Source: Candidatus Poribacteria bacterium (GTDB lineage Bacteria > Poribacteria > WGA-4E > WGA-3G). Taken from it: 64,000 nt of DNA. Both the position numbers and the translations under genes were made by a program. The notes under the pieces are model-generated. The model saw only the letters and a program-made list of their open reading frames with translations. It searched no databases and was not told the DNA's origin. The DNA is taken from NCBI GenBank assembly GCA_022828145.1, contig JAJEJA010000017.1, positions 1 to 64,000 on the forward strand, in the 5' to 3' direction. Below, piece by piece: positions 52,809 to 62,116 of the stretch. Each line of letters begins with the position of its first letter. The first letter of the stretch is position 1.

Positions 52809-53902
52809 TGGCACAGGTTAAACTAAATAACATCACTAAAATATACGATGGCGATGTGCTTGCAGTTGATAATGCAGACTTTGAGATCCCTGATGAGTCC
52901 TTTACAGTGCTTGTCGGACCCTCTGGCTGTGGCAAATCTACCCTCTTACGCATGATTGCTGGACTGGAGGAGGTAACGGAGGGAGACATCTATATTGATG
53001 ATGAACGTGTCAATGATATTCCACCGAAGGAACGCGATATCGCGATGGTCTTCCAAAACTATGCCTTGTATCCTCACATGACAGTGTTTAAGAATATGGC
53101 TTTTGGATTGAAACTGCGCAAATATGCAAAAACTGAAATTGACAGTCGTGTCAGATCAGCAGCAGAGATTCTCAGCATTTCGCATCTATTGAATCGCAAA
53201 CCCAAACATCTGTCAGGTGGTGAACGTCAACGGGTAGCCGTTGGAAGAGCAATTGTTAGACAACCGAAGGTGTTTCTTTTTGATGAACCGTTAAGTAATC
53301 TTGATGCAAAGCTGCGTGTACAAATGCGAATGGAGATCAGCCGTTTGCATGACAGACTTAATGCGACTATTGTGTATGTAACGCACGATCAGGTTGAAGC
53401 GATGACGATGGGGGATCAGATAGTCGTTCTCAATGAAGGTAAAATACAGCAGATTGCGGATCCAGCAACCCTTTATCACAAACCTGCCAATCAATTTGTT
53501 GGTGGCTTCATCGGAACACCTCCTATGAACTTTATTGAGGCACAAGTTGAAAAAAACGACACTATTTCGCAATTAAGGTTTGAGGATTTCTCCCTTGAAC
53601 TCCCCTCATCTCTTCAATCTGTTATTAGGGATCATTCAGGAGATTCATTGACGTTTGGCATTCGTCCAGAGGATATTCATGTCAGTGAAGACGGGATTAA
53701 TCAGATATTAACGCATGTAGAGCTTGTGGAACCCCTTGGAAATCATGCACTTCTATATCTACGGACAGAGAAGAACAGTTTTGTTGCACAGACCAATCTT
53801 TCAGATTTACCCCAGCATAACACATCATTGACAGTAAGTTTTGATACTGACAAAGTGCAGCTTTTCCATCCGACAACGGGTGAATCTCTGACATCAATGT
53901 AA
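52808..53902 (+). CDS. MalK/UgpC-like sugar ABC transporter ATP-binding protein, 364 aa
   Basis: Importer ATPase of the CUT1 class. Walker A GPSGCGKST near residue 37, Q-loop VFQNYALYPHM, signature LSGGERQRVAVGRA, Walker B VFLFDEPLSNLDAKLR, H-loop YVTHDQVEAMTMGD; the C-terminal MalK/TOBE regulatory domain fills about 240-360 (FGIRPEDIHV). No binding protein or permease gene is near. MalK/UgpC ATPases often serve several importers from elsewhere in the genome. The start overlaps the stop of the previous gene. Confidence 0.93.
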   Translation: MAQVKLNNITKIYDGDVLAVDNADFEIPDESFTVLVGPSGCGKSTLLRMIAGLEEVTEGDIYIDDERVNDIPPKERDIAMVFQNYALYPHMTVFKNMAFGLKLRKYAKTEIDSRVRSAAEILSISHLLNRKPKHLSGGERQRVAVGRAIVRQPKVFLFDEPLSNLDAKLRVQMRMEISRLHDRLNATIVYVTHDQVEAMTMGDQIVVLNEGKIQQIADPATLYHKPANQFVGGFIGTPPMNFIEAQVEKNDTISQLRFEDFSLELPSSLQSVIRDHSGDSLTFGIRPEDIHVSEDGINQILTHVELVEPLGNHALLYLRTEKNSFVAQTNLSDLPQHNTSLTVSFDTDKVQLFHPTTGESLTSM

Positions 53903-54016
53903 TGCCGATAATAGCTGAAACTTCCACCTACTATTTAGTCAATTTCTATCTTGTGGGTCGAGTGTAGTTTTGCACTACCCCATAGGTGTCAATTTAGGGA
54001 GAATTACGCTATAAAC

Positions 54017-54132
54017 CCCAGGTCGGTAGGTTCGGTTTCCTAACCGAACCGGACAGATCTTTCGTGAAAACCTTTATTAACCCAAGTGATACAAAACCGG
54101 TTCGGTTAGCAAACCGAACCTACCGACCTGGG
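54017..54132. repeat. 36-bp inverted repeat element, core GTAGGTTCGGTTTCC
   Basis: Arms 54017-54052 (CCCAGGTCGGTAGGTTCGGT onward) and 54097-54132 are complementary with one mismatch; the loop is 44 bases. Half copies at 35129-35166 and 62188-62217. It takes up a third of the 374-base gap before the sigma/WD40 gene; the rest holds only the promoter motif at 54215. Confidence 0.85.
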
Positions 54133-54214
54133 AACATCACTAATATTAACGCCTCAAAATTAGCAACCTAACGGACTACGTGTGTTACAGAATTATTCAA
54201 ATTATGTTCTCAAT

Positions 54215-54241
54215 GCAACCTTCAGTGATAGAGATCGCGTC
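54215..54241 (+). promoter_or_regulatory. ECF-type promoter before the sigma/WD40 gene
   Basis: GCAAC at 54215-54219, 16 bases, CGCGTC at 54236-54241, 35 bases before the ATG. The same pair with the same spacing stands at 59148-59174, and GCACC-N16-CGCGTC at 62784-62810. AAC in the -35 and CGT in the -10 are hallmarks of ECF promoters, so autoregulation is likely. Confidence 0.65.
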
Positions 54242-54276
54242 ATGTATAATTAGAACAAGTTTTCAGGAGTATACCG

Positions 54277-56892
54277 ATGTATGAGAATGATGGTGAATTA
54301 ATTCAGAATACTTTAGCGGGTGATGAAGCTGCTTTCAGCATGTTGGTAAAAAAATATCAGGAAAGCGTTCATGCCCTTGCATGGCGAAAAATTGGTGATT
54401 TTCATATCGCAGAGGAAATCACACAAGACACCTTTTTACAAGCGTACGATAAACTGTCCACATTAGAAGACCCGAATCTCTTTGCGGGATGGCTGCATGT
54501 CATTGCGAATCGACGTTGTATTGCCTGGTTGCGGAAGAAAAGAGTGGTGATGCAATCGTTGGATTTAACAAGTGAAGAAATATTGGAAAAAACCGCTTAT
54601 TCCTACTATATCGCAGAGCAACGTGAATTAGCATCCGCAGAACGTCGTCGTGAAATCGTTGAGATTCTATTGGAAAAGTTGCCAGAGACGCAACGGAAAA
54701 CGATAATCCTCCACTATCTCGGAGAGATGTCTTGTCAAGCAATTAGTAAATTATTGGGTGTTTCTTTGAATACGGTAAAGAGTCGGCTCAACCGAGCCCG
54801 GAATCGTTTAAAACAGGAAGAACCCAGACTTCAAAATCTCCTTGATCAAAGACGAGGAGACAATAGTATGGAAGACAAAAAAACCTCAATTCCTGTGCCA
54901 GTATGTTCATTTGAAGGAGATGTAACAGCTTGGGGGCTCCCTGAAGGTGCGCTTGCGCGATTAGGGCGCGGTAGCGAACCTAAAATGACATTCTCACCGG
55001 ATGGGCAGTATCTTTTCATTGGAACATGCATAGGAATGTGGCTATATGATCTTGCGACGTTATCACCTGACGCATTTTGGGAGGTAGAACAAGGGACTAT
55101 TGAAGCTGTTGCCTTTTCACCGAACGGAAATTGGATAGCCGCTAACAAATCAGGTGGAAACATTTTGATTTTGGATGTCCAAAATGGCACGTGCTTAACA
55201 CAGATGAGATCAGAGGAGTTTATACATAGTATGACCTTTTCTCACGATAACCGGTTTCTTGCTGCTGCTTATTATACTTCGCCTGACGTTGCAGTATGGT
55301 ATGTGGATACAGGTAAACCGTTTGCAAGATTTACACCAGACCCTGAAAGAGCTGGTACCTACCGCCCTATCTGTTTTTCCCCTGACACTCAACTGATAGC
55401 ATCTACGTTCAGATTGAATGCCACTGATGAGGCAGAGTCAATATTCGTATGGAGCATGGAAAGCAGAGAAAAGGTTGTGTGTCTCTCAGCACACACCCGC
55501 TGTGTAACGAGCCTCTGTTTTTCACCGTGCGGGAAGTTCCTCGCCACTGGCGGCGAAGATGGTACTGTGTTCGTTTGGGATGTTAGTACTTGGGAACAGG
55601 TGCAGTGTTATACCGATTATGGTGATGTGTACGGTATTACACCCTCCTATTCACCTGAGGGAATTCTCTTTGCGGTAATAGACACTTATGATAAAACGGG
55701 ACCTGCTACTATATCAGTTCGCAATCTTGAAAGCGGAGAAGAATTATACACAGATCAAGTTTGGGGTAATACCATAGATTTTTCCTACACTGGTGATTGG
55801 GGCAACACTGTCGTATTTTCAAACGGTTCCCAACTTGCTTATGAATGCCGACATGAATCCATCAATGTGTGGACTTCTGACAATCCTACCAAACAGCAAT
55901 TTACCCATTCACCAATTTCATTTCCGACCTCAGCAGTATTCTCAGAAGATGGCAAGACATTAGCAGTGAAATACCATCAGGAAGGTGTTGTGTTATGGGA
56001 TATAGCGACTAAACGTTCCCGTCCTGCAATAAGAGATGTATCAGCTGGCAAAAATCAGTTTGTCCATAAAACCGATGATGGCAAACTCTATGCGACAAGT
56101 ATCCAAAATGACACTGTTATACTCTGGGAAACTGACAGTGACGAGATGCCACTGATTGAAACAACGGGACGTGAGTATTGGAGCGCTTTTCCCGTATTGT
56201 CACCGACAGGCACGTTATTCGCTTATGCTGATGGCGATGGTAACATACATGTCTGGGATGTGAAAAGTAGAGAGAGAATTTTTAAGTTAACACATCCTCT
56301 TGAGCCAAGTGATAACAAGGTTGATAATGACGAAGATGATGGTGACTTTGTTGATGCGTTGGAATTCAGCCATGATGGAAAATTGCTCGTAAGTGAATCA
56401 AAGGAAAGAAATGTCAAACTGTGGGACATGGAACTTGGACAAGAGATAGAATTGTTGCCAAGTTATAAGGTTACGGGATTCCGGTTTTGCGATTGTGGAC
56501 AGCACCTTGTCTGCTTCGGCGATGAAGTAATTCCATATTGGGATATCACCCACCGAGAATTCTGTGAGGATGATACGTGCCTATATGAATCGAAAAAGCA
56601 CGAAATTGAGAGGCGATTGTCACTACCCAAAGAATATGAATATATTGAAAAACCTGTATTTACGACATGTGGACAGTATATTGCATTTATAACATCGTGG
56701 GACAAGGCTACAAAGAGTTATCCTATCTGTCTCTTTGAAGTAGAGAGTGGCAAACATCTTGTCACCTTTAGGGGACATAGCACAGATGTGACGGCACTTG
56801 TTCTTTCTCCAGACAACAAACTCTTAGCCAGTGCGAGTCATGATGGTACTGTTCTGCTTTGGGATCTCACGCCTTATATCCAATTAACGTGA
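54277..56892 (+). CDS. ECF sigma factor fused to a 14-blade WD40 protein, 871 aa
   Basis: Residues 1-190 are a full ECF sigma factor: region 2 (LVKKYQESVHALAWRKIGDF, AEEITQDTFLQAYDKL, ANRRCIAWLRKKR) and region 4 (LPETQRKTIILHYLGEMSCQ, SKLLGVSLNTVKSRLNRARN). From about 215 to the end come 14 WD signatures (from GMWLYDL to VLLWDLTPY), enough for two seven-bladed propellers. There is no membrane span. At 54868 an in-frame ATG with GAGGAG upstream begins the WD40 part at MEDKKTS, so a propeller-only product is possible. AGGAG precedes ATG 54277. Sigma/propeller fusions are known from Planctomycetes-type bacteria; the signal sensed is unknown. Confidence 0.92.
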   Translation: MYENDGELIQNTLAGDEAAFSMLVKKYQESVHALAWRKIGDFHIAEEITQDTFLQAYDKLSTLEDPNLFAGWLHVIANRRCIAWLRKKRVVMQSLDLTSEEILEKTAYSYYIAEQRELASAERRREIVEILLEKLPETQRKTIILHYLGEMSCQAISKLLGVSLNTVKSRLNRARNRLKQEEPRLQNLLDQRRGDNSMEDKKTSIPVPVCSFEGDVTAWGLPEGALARLGRGSEPKMTFSPDGQYLFIGTCIGMWLYDLATLSPDAFWEVEQGTIEAVAFSPNGNWIAANKSGGNILILDVQNGTCLTQMRSEEFIHSMTFSHDNRFLAAAYYTSPDVAVWYVDTGKPFARFTPDPERAGTYRPICFSPDTQLIASTFRLNATDEAESIFVWSMESREKVVCLSAHTRCVTSLCFSPCGKFLATGGEDGTVFVWDVSTWEQVQCYTDYGDVYGITPSYSPEGILFAVIDTYDKTGPATISVRNLESGEELYTDQVWGNTIDFSYTGDWGNTVVFSNGSQLAYECRHESINVWTSDNPTKQQFTHSPISFPTSAVFSEDGKTLAVKYHQEGVVLWDIATKRSRPAIRDVSAGKNQFVHKTDDGKLYATSIQNDTVILWETDSDEMPLIETTGREYWSAFPVLSPTGTLFAYADGDGNIHVWDVKSRERIFKLTHPLEPSDNKVDNDEDDGDFVDALEFSHDGKLLVSESKERNVKLWDMELGQEIELLPSYKVTGFRFCDCGQHLVCFGDEVIPYWDITHREFCEDDTCLYESKKHEIERRLSLPKEYEYIEKPVFTTCGQYIAFITSWDKATKSYPICLFEVESGKHLVTFRGHSTDVTALVLSPDNKLLASASHDGTVLLWDLTPYIQLT
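54853..54870 (+). promoter_or_regulatory. Internal ribosome binding site and in-frame ATG at the sigma/WD40 junction
   Basis: GAGGAG at 54854-54859 followed by ACAATAGT and ATG 54868, in frame (codon 198) with the fusion gene. The product would start MEDKKTSIPVPV and match the start region of the WD40-only gene at 57069 (LPEGA.ARLGRG). It may be the remains of a separate downstream gene joined to the sigma gene by loss of a stop. Confidence 0.6.
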
Positions 56893-56952
56893 TCTGTATT
56901 ACGCTATTGAAGATGGGCAGCATACGCCAGATCAAGAAATCATACAAAGTTC

Positions 56953-57020
56953 ATAACCCGACAGGAACGACACGTGTCGCCAGTCAATATTTTAATGGCG
57001 CAAGCTCTACCCGACCTACA
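56953..57020. repeat. Remnant of the GTAGGTCGGGTAGAG element
   Basis: AACCCGACAGGAACGAC, then ACGTGTCGCCAGT.AATATTTTAATG and CTCTACCCGACCTACA, matching the right half of the element at 13917-14012. The left arm is missing. It fills the gap between two WD40 genes. Confidence 0.7.
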
Positions 57021-57068
57021 ATATGTTATGAAAATTCGTGAAGTAGAAATGGTATAAGGAGATGCTTG

Positions 57069-59048
57069 ATGTCAAACAGTGAATTAGTAGTTCCCGCACC
57101 ATCTGCTTGCGGAGATGATGTGACCACTTTGGCACTTCCTGAAGGTGCGATTGCCCGTTTGGGACGAGGCGATGTAAATGATATCGCATTTTCACCAAAT
57201 AGACAGTATCTCACAGTTGTCACGGACATAGGGATTTGGTTGTATACATTGCCTACGCTATCTACTGTAGCGTTATGGGATACAGAAAACGGGCATACCG
57301 AGGTTGTCACATTTTCACCTGATAGTCGTTGGATTGCTGCTTACAGTAATAATGAAGAAACTTTAAAGATTTGGGACGTTCAAACAGGTGTATGCTTAGC
57401 ACAAATGGAAGATTCATATCAACCGAGTAGTTGCCGTCCCATTTTTTCACAAGATGGCAAGTACCTTTTTGGTCGGTCTCTCCAATGGTGTGTACAAACC
57501 GGTGAATTATATGACGAAATTGAATTATGGCACCCACATCCTACCAACGCCGCTGACTCTTTTACCTTTTCTTCAGATGGAACGCTGGTGATAGCAGAGA
57601 GATTTGATTTCAATAATGACAACACAGAGATGGTTGTATGGGACGTGGCGTCTGGTGAACAAATTGCGAGCCTCAGTGAAACAGGTGAAAGACACGATTT
57701 CGTATGGTTGAATCCCTGCTTTTCGCCGTGTGGACGCTTCCTTGCTATCGGTGATTCTCATGGAAAAATCAGGGTTTGGGAACTAAAAAGTGGAAATTTA
57801 GAAAAAACATATAACGACTTCGGAGACGCGAAGCTGTATCCATGCTATACATCAATCGGGAATCTGATTGCTGCCAGAATACTTCCGCAAACGGTCGAAG
57901 TATGGGATGTTGAAAAACACGGTATAATTGACGAGTTTGGAATTGATGGGGAATATGTTTCACGACATCGTGTCCGTTTTTCAGACGATGGTACACAACT
58001 TGTGGTGTCAATTCCAAACGAACTCTCCCTCTGGAGAAAAGAAACAGATGGAAGTCATACCCTCACTATACTTAATGGACATACAGATACTGCCGATTGC
58101 CTTGCATTCTCCTCCGATGGAAAAACATTAGCAGCTGGATATTGGGGAGCGAATGTCATCTTATGGGATGTGGCAAGCAAGCGTGCACATCGCCGAGGTG
58201 GAGAAAAACTGCGGGGAACCGCACATGCTGTTTATCTGTCTGCCAATGATGAATTCATTTCTATTGGAGGAGACGATAAAGATACACTCTGGATTTCAGA
58301 GATTGGAAATCCAGAACTGTTAGCCGAGTTTAACGAGCCTTGGTTTGGAGTACGTCAACCCTCAGCTTACGCATTAACTGCGCATAGATTAGCGCGTGTT
58401 GATGATGACTTAAATATTCATGTATGGCAGTTCACACATTCAATAGAAAGCGGGAAAACGGAAAAATGTTGGAGAAAACACACTATGCTGACTGGACACA
58501 CAGCGTATATTAGGGAATTGGCATTTAGTCCTGATGGCAACCAACTCGTCAGTATAGCAAGTTTAATAAATGATCCAACTTCTCACAACGTTAGATTGTG
58601 GGATGTGAATACTGGCAAGCAAATTGCCGAATTATCTTTACCGCCGATTATAAATTCTGAGAACATGTATCGTTTATGTGATCTGGGAATAGCGTTTTCA
58701 CCGTGTGGCAATTTAATTGCAGGGGGACAGTGCGGTGAGATTGTGATATGGCATGCGAAAACTGGGCAAATACACATGACATTACCACAACCGAAAGACA
58801 GTCAAAGACCCATTACGTTGTGTTTCTCACCGTGTGGAAAGTATTTAGCCTCTGGTGCATGGTGGCAAACGGGGTTAAAACTGGTATCTATCCGTTTGTG
58901 GGAGATTTCAAGTAAGAGAAATATCGCTACTTTCTGGAGCCATACTACTGATGTTCAAGATCTACAATTTTCACCAGATGGAACATGCCTTGCAAGTGCG
59001 GGGCATGACGGCGTAATCTATCTCTGGGATTTGACACCGTATATATAA
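57069..59048 (+). CDS. WD40 double-propeller protein without sigma domain, 659 aa
   Basis: Soluble protein, no signal peptide. After a short lead and LPEGAIARLGRGDVNDIAFSP it has 14 WD signatures (GIWLYTL, LKIWDV, IELWHP, MVVWDV, IRVWEL, VEVWDV, LSLWRK, VILWDV, LWISEI, IHVWQF, VRLWDV, IVIWHA, IRLWEI, IYLWDLTPY). This is the same count and the same entry sequence as the WD40 half of the fusion gene upstream. ATG 57069 with AAGGAG is the start. It may compete with or titrate the fusion protein's partner. Confidence 0.88.
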   Translation: MSNSELVVPAPSACGDDVTTLALPEGAIARLGRGDVNDIAFSPNRQYLTVVTDIGIWLYTLPTLSTVALWDTENGHTEVVTFSPDSRWIAAYSNNEETLKIWDVQTGVCLAQMEDSYQPSSCRPIFSQDGKYLFGRSLQWCVQTGELYDEIELWHPHPTNAADSFTFSSDGTLVIAERFDFNNDNTEMVVWDVASGEQIASLSETGERHDFVWLNPCFSPCGRFLAIGDSHGKIRVWELKSGNLEKTYNDFGDAKLYPCYTSIGNLIAARILPQTVEVWDVEKHGIIDEFGIDGEYVSRHRVRFSDDGTQLVVSIPNELSLWRKETDGSHTLTILNGHTDTADCLAFSSDGKTLAAGYWGANVILWDVASKRAHRRGGEKLRGTAHAVYLSANDEFISIGGDDKDTLWISEIGNPELLAEFNEPWFGVRQPSAYALTAHRLARVDDDLNIHVWQFTHSIESGKTEKCWRKHTMLTGHTAYIRELAFSPDGNQLVSIASLINDPTSHNVRLWDVNTGKQIAELSLPPIINSENMYRLCDLGIAFSPCGNLIAGGQCGEIVIWHAKTGQIHMTLPQPKDSQRPITLCFSPCGKYLASGAWWQTGLKLVSIRLWEISSKRNIATFWSHTTDVQDLQFSPDGTCLASAGHDGVIYLWDLTPYI

Positions 59049-59147
59049 AAGATTGCGGTTCATGAAAAAGAGTTGTAGGGATTCACATAAAAATACATAA
59101 CGGATTTTCTGAAAAAAGCTTAAAATTGTTTCAATTATGACAATTCC

Positions 59148-59174
59148 GCAACCTATACCCGAAAAAAACGCGTC
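59148..59174 (+). promoter_or_regulatory. ECF-type promoter before the second sigma/WD40 gene
   Basis: GCAAC at 59148-59152, 16 bases, CGCGTC at 59169-59174, 46 bases before ATG 59221. It matches the promoter at 54215 in both boxes and spacing while the sequence between differs. Confidence 0.65.
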
Positions 59175-59220
59175 ACCAAATATAAAAGATAGGAATCCTA
59201 ATTGATTATGGAGGTCTCTT

Positions 59221-60459
59221 ATGAAAAGAGATGACGTTGAACTTATTCAAGAAGTATTGTCAGGTGACGAAGCTGCTTTCAGCGATTTAGTCCAAAAATA
59301 TCAAAAAAGCGTGCATGCACTTGCATGGCGGAAAATAGGGGATTTCCATATCGCTGAAGAAATTACACAAGACACTTTTCTTCTGGCCCACAAAAAACTT
59401 GCCTCACTGAAAAATCCGAACCAGTTTGCCGGATGGCTGTACGTCATTGCAGACCGGTGTTGCAAAGCATGGTTTCGGAAGAAGCGAATACATACACAAT
59501 CAATTGAAACCACAAGTGTAGAAACACTCGAAAGAGCCGCTTATGCGGACTATGCATGTGAACAGCGTGAAGACGCAGCCGTTGAACACCGACGTAAAAT
59601 CGTGCAAAAACTCATGGAAAAACTGCCGGAAAGTGAACGCACAGTGATGGTGCTTTACTATCTCGGAGAAATGAACTGTGCAGAAATTAGCAAGTTTTTA
59701 GGTGTATCGCCAAATACGGTTAAAAGTCGACTTAAACGGGCGAGAAAACGTTTACAAAACGAAGAACACATCATTAGAGAAACCCTCGGCAGTGTTCCAT
59801 TGCGAACAGATTTAACTGAAAATATCATGCGGAGCATTGACACAATCAAACAAACATCTCCATCAGGAGGCAATCCGTTGCTACCGTTCGCAGCTTTAGG
59901 TGCATCTGCTATTTTGGTTATTCTGTTGATGGGTGCAAGCAAGCAATTCACCGCTAATTTTCAGAAGCCATATAGTCTTGATGCGACATCAGAACACGTT
60001 ATTGAAATCGTTGACGCGCCAGCTGTTCTTGATATCCAATCAAAACCAGAATTACAAAACCGGGTTGGTGGTAGGAATCAAAGCAAAAACAGGAACAACG
60101 GTCTAACAGAAGGAACAAAGACAGCGGAAAATAACCTAACACAAGATGCTATGCAATGGAATCTACCTGAAAATGCCAAAGCACGACTCGGTAAGGGTAA
60201 GATAAATGAGATACAGTATTCTCCAGAAGGAACAATACTTGCTGTGGCGACTAATATTGGTATTTGGTTCTACGATACAAGAACACATCAAGAGATCGCA
60301 CTACTTACAGATCATGAAGGTGAGGTTACCAACATCATCTTTAGTCCTGAAGGACGCTTTTTTGCAAGTGGAAGTGAGGATGGTACCATCATGTTATGGA
60401 ATAGAAGCTCAGGGACACAAACAATACTTACAATACCTATGGGGTTGTCCCGTACATAA
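59221..60459 (+). CDS. ECF sigma factor with membrane span and start of WD40 region (5' part of frameshifted gene), 412 aa
   Basis: Sigma region 2 (LVQKYQKSVHALAWRKIGDF, AEEITQDTFLLAHKKL) and region 4 (LPESERTVMVLYYLGEMNCA, SKFLGVSPNTVKSRLKRARK) at residues 1-190. A hydrophobic helix LLPFAALGASAILVILLMGA lies at about 220-240, then a polar linker rich in Asn/Gln/Lys and two WD blades (GIWFYDT, IMLWNRS). The frame ends early at TAA after a GGGG run; adding one G at 60441-60444 joins it to the next frame without a gap. Restored, the protein would be about 911 residues with 14 blades. GGAGG precedes the ATG. Confidence 0.88.
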   Translation: MKRDDVELIQEVLSGDEAAFSDLVQKYQKSVHALAWRKIGDFHIAEEITQDTFLLAHKKLASLKNPNQFAGWLYVIADRCCKAWFRKKRIHTQSIETTSVETLERAAYADYACEQREDAAVEHRRKIVQKLMEKLPESERTVMVLYYLGEMNCAEISKFLGVSPNTVKSRLKRARKRLQNEEHIIRETLGSVPLRTDLTENIMRSIDTIKQTSPSGGNPLLPFAALGASAILVILLMGASKQFTANFQKPYSLDATSEHVIEIVDAPAVLDIQSKPELQNRVGGRNQSKNRNNGLTEGTKTAENNLTQDAMQWNLPENAKARLGKGKINEIQYSPEGTILAVATNIGIWFYDTRTHQEIALLTDHEGEVTNIIFSPEGRFFASGSEDGTIMLWNRSSGTQTILTIPMGLSRT

Positions 60460-60461
60460 AC

Positions 60462-61955
60462 ATGGCATTCAGTCCAGATGGAAAAACAATTGCGATTGGA
60501 AATAGTGGGACCATCAGCATTTGGGATACTATCACTGGAGAACAGAAGTCTTCAGTCACCAGTGATTTAATAGATTCAAATAACTTTATCAGATTTCTAC
60601 CGGATGGAGAAACAATTGTTTGTGTTAATTGGGGCGGACTAATTAGTTTATGGAACATAAGCATTGGTAAACTTGAAAAGTCAATTGCTGATATAGATCA
60701 TACAACTCCTATATGGTGGGGAACAACCCTTAGTCCTGATGGCAAGACAGTCGCAGTGGGTAGTGGTGATATAGATGGTAATATTTACATCATCGACTTA
60801 AACACGAGTGATCTCATGTTAAAACTCAGCGGACATTCGGATGAGGTGGACTCTTTGATTTTCAGTCCAGATGGAAAAACCCTCGTAAGTGCATCTTATG
60901 TAGATGGAACAATCCGACTATGGGATACAAACACTGGTGAACACAAGCGAACACTTACTGGACATACAGGGTATATTCTGGGTTTAGCATTTAGTCCTGA
61001 TGGAAAAACTATCGCAAGTGGAAGTGGGGATGGTACCATCCGTTTATGGGATGCGTCCACAGGTAACCAACAAATTGAATTTATAGGACATACGGATACT
61101 GGTGAGAGTATTGCATTTAGTCCTGATGGTCAGACAATTGCATGTGGATTTAGTGATGGTTACATTCGGTTATGGAATGTAGACACCAGAAAACACATAA
61201 AAACATTCCAAGAGTCAAAATTTTATGTAGAGAGTTTGATGTTCACGACAGATGGAAATACACTTATTTCTGGAATCGGCAAAAACATTTATCTGTGGGA
61301 TGTTCATACGGATAAATTTAGAAAAATAATCTCTGGACATCTAAAGGATATCAATAGTATAGCACTCAATGCTGATGGAAATATACTTGCAAGTGGAAGT
61401 GCGGACAATACAATTCGTCTATGGAATATGATTACCGGAGAACATACAAAAACACTCATAGGACATGAGCATAGCATCTATGGTGTAACGATTAGCCCAG
61501 ATGGCAAAACGCTTGTAACAGGTAGTGACGACAATACGATACGACTTTGGGATGTAAACACTGGCAAGACCAAGATGATATTAAACGCACTTACTGTAGA
61601 TGGAAAAAATAAAGGTGTCATGAGTGTTGCTTATAGTCCAGACGGTAAAATCCTTGCCAGTGGAGGCATGGAAACTATTATTATATGGGATATAAATACT
61701 GGTAAAAGTAAGATGACTTTCACAGAGCATAGACATTATGTTCTTTGTTTAAGTTTCAGTCCAGATGGCAAAACGCTTGCAAGTGGAAGTACGGATACAG
61801 ATATCCACCTATGGGATCCACACACTGGTGAACTCAAGAATACATTTTCAGGACACACTGGTTCGGTTTCTGGTATTGCCTTTAGTCCAGACGGAAAAAC
61901 CCTCGTTAGTAGCAGTAATGATGGCACTGTGCTTCTCTGGGAGATAGATCCCTAA
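60462..61955 (+). CDS. WD40 region, 12 blades (3' part of frameshifted sigma/WD40 gene), 497 aa
   Basis: Twelve WD signatures from ISIWDTITG to VLLWEIDP. With the two blades at the end of the preceding frame this makes 14. The frame is also open upstream of ATG 60462 in the right register (GVVPYIN before MAFSPDGKT), and no Shine-Dalgarno stands before the ATG, so it is the continuation of 59221 and not a separate gene. Several blades are close to identical in DNA (for example SPDGKTLASGS and SPDGKTIASGSGDGTIRLWD), a sign of recent repeat exchange. Confidence 0.85.
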   Translation: MAFSPDGKTIAIGNSGTISIWDTITGEQKSSVTSDLIDSNNFIRFLPDGETIVCVNWGGLISLWNISIGKLEKSIADIDHTTPIWWGTTLSPDGKTVAVGSGDIDGNIYIIDLNTSDLMLKLSGHSDEVDSLIFSPDGKTLVSASYVDGTIRLWDTNTGEHKRTLTGHTGYILGLAFSPDGKTIASGSGDGTIRLWDASTGNQQIEFIGHTDTGESIAFSPDGQTIACGFSDGYIRLWNVDTRKHIKTFQESKFYVESLMFTTDGNTLISGIGKNIYLWDVHTDKFRKIISGHLKDINSIALNADGNILASGSADNTIRLWNMITGEHTKTLIGHEHSIYGVTISPDGKTLVTGSDDNTIRLWDVNTGKTKMILNALTVDGKNKGVMSVAYSPDGKILASGGMETIIIWDINTGKSKMTFTEHRHYVLCLSFSPDGKTLASGSTDTDIHLWDPHTGELKNTFSGHTGSVSGIAFSPDGKTLVSSSNDGTVLLWEIDP

Positions 61956-62116
61956 ATATCCTTTACCTCACGTTGTACATTTTTTATTTCACTATTGATA
62001 CTATTTCTGCAGTAGCGTAATTCATGCCGCTACTACAGATTTTTTTAGGTTTGCAATAAGTTTCTATAAATAGTGTTTTTTAAACCTTTTGCCCAAAAAA
62101 CCTCCTCCTATAACAT

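Noticed and set aside
60438-60462. Programmed -1 frameshift joining the sigma/WD40 frames
   Set aside because: The site reads ATG GGG TTG in the zero frame, which is not a canonical X-XXY-YYZ slippery heptamer, and I see no stimulating structure. A one-base indel explains it more simply.
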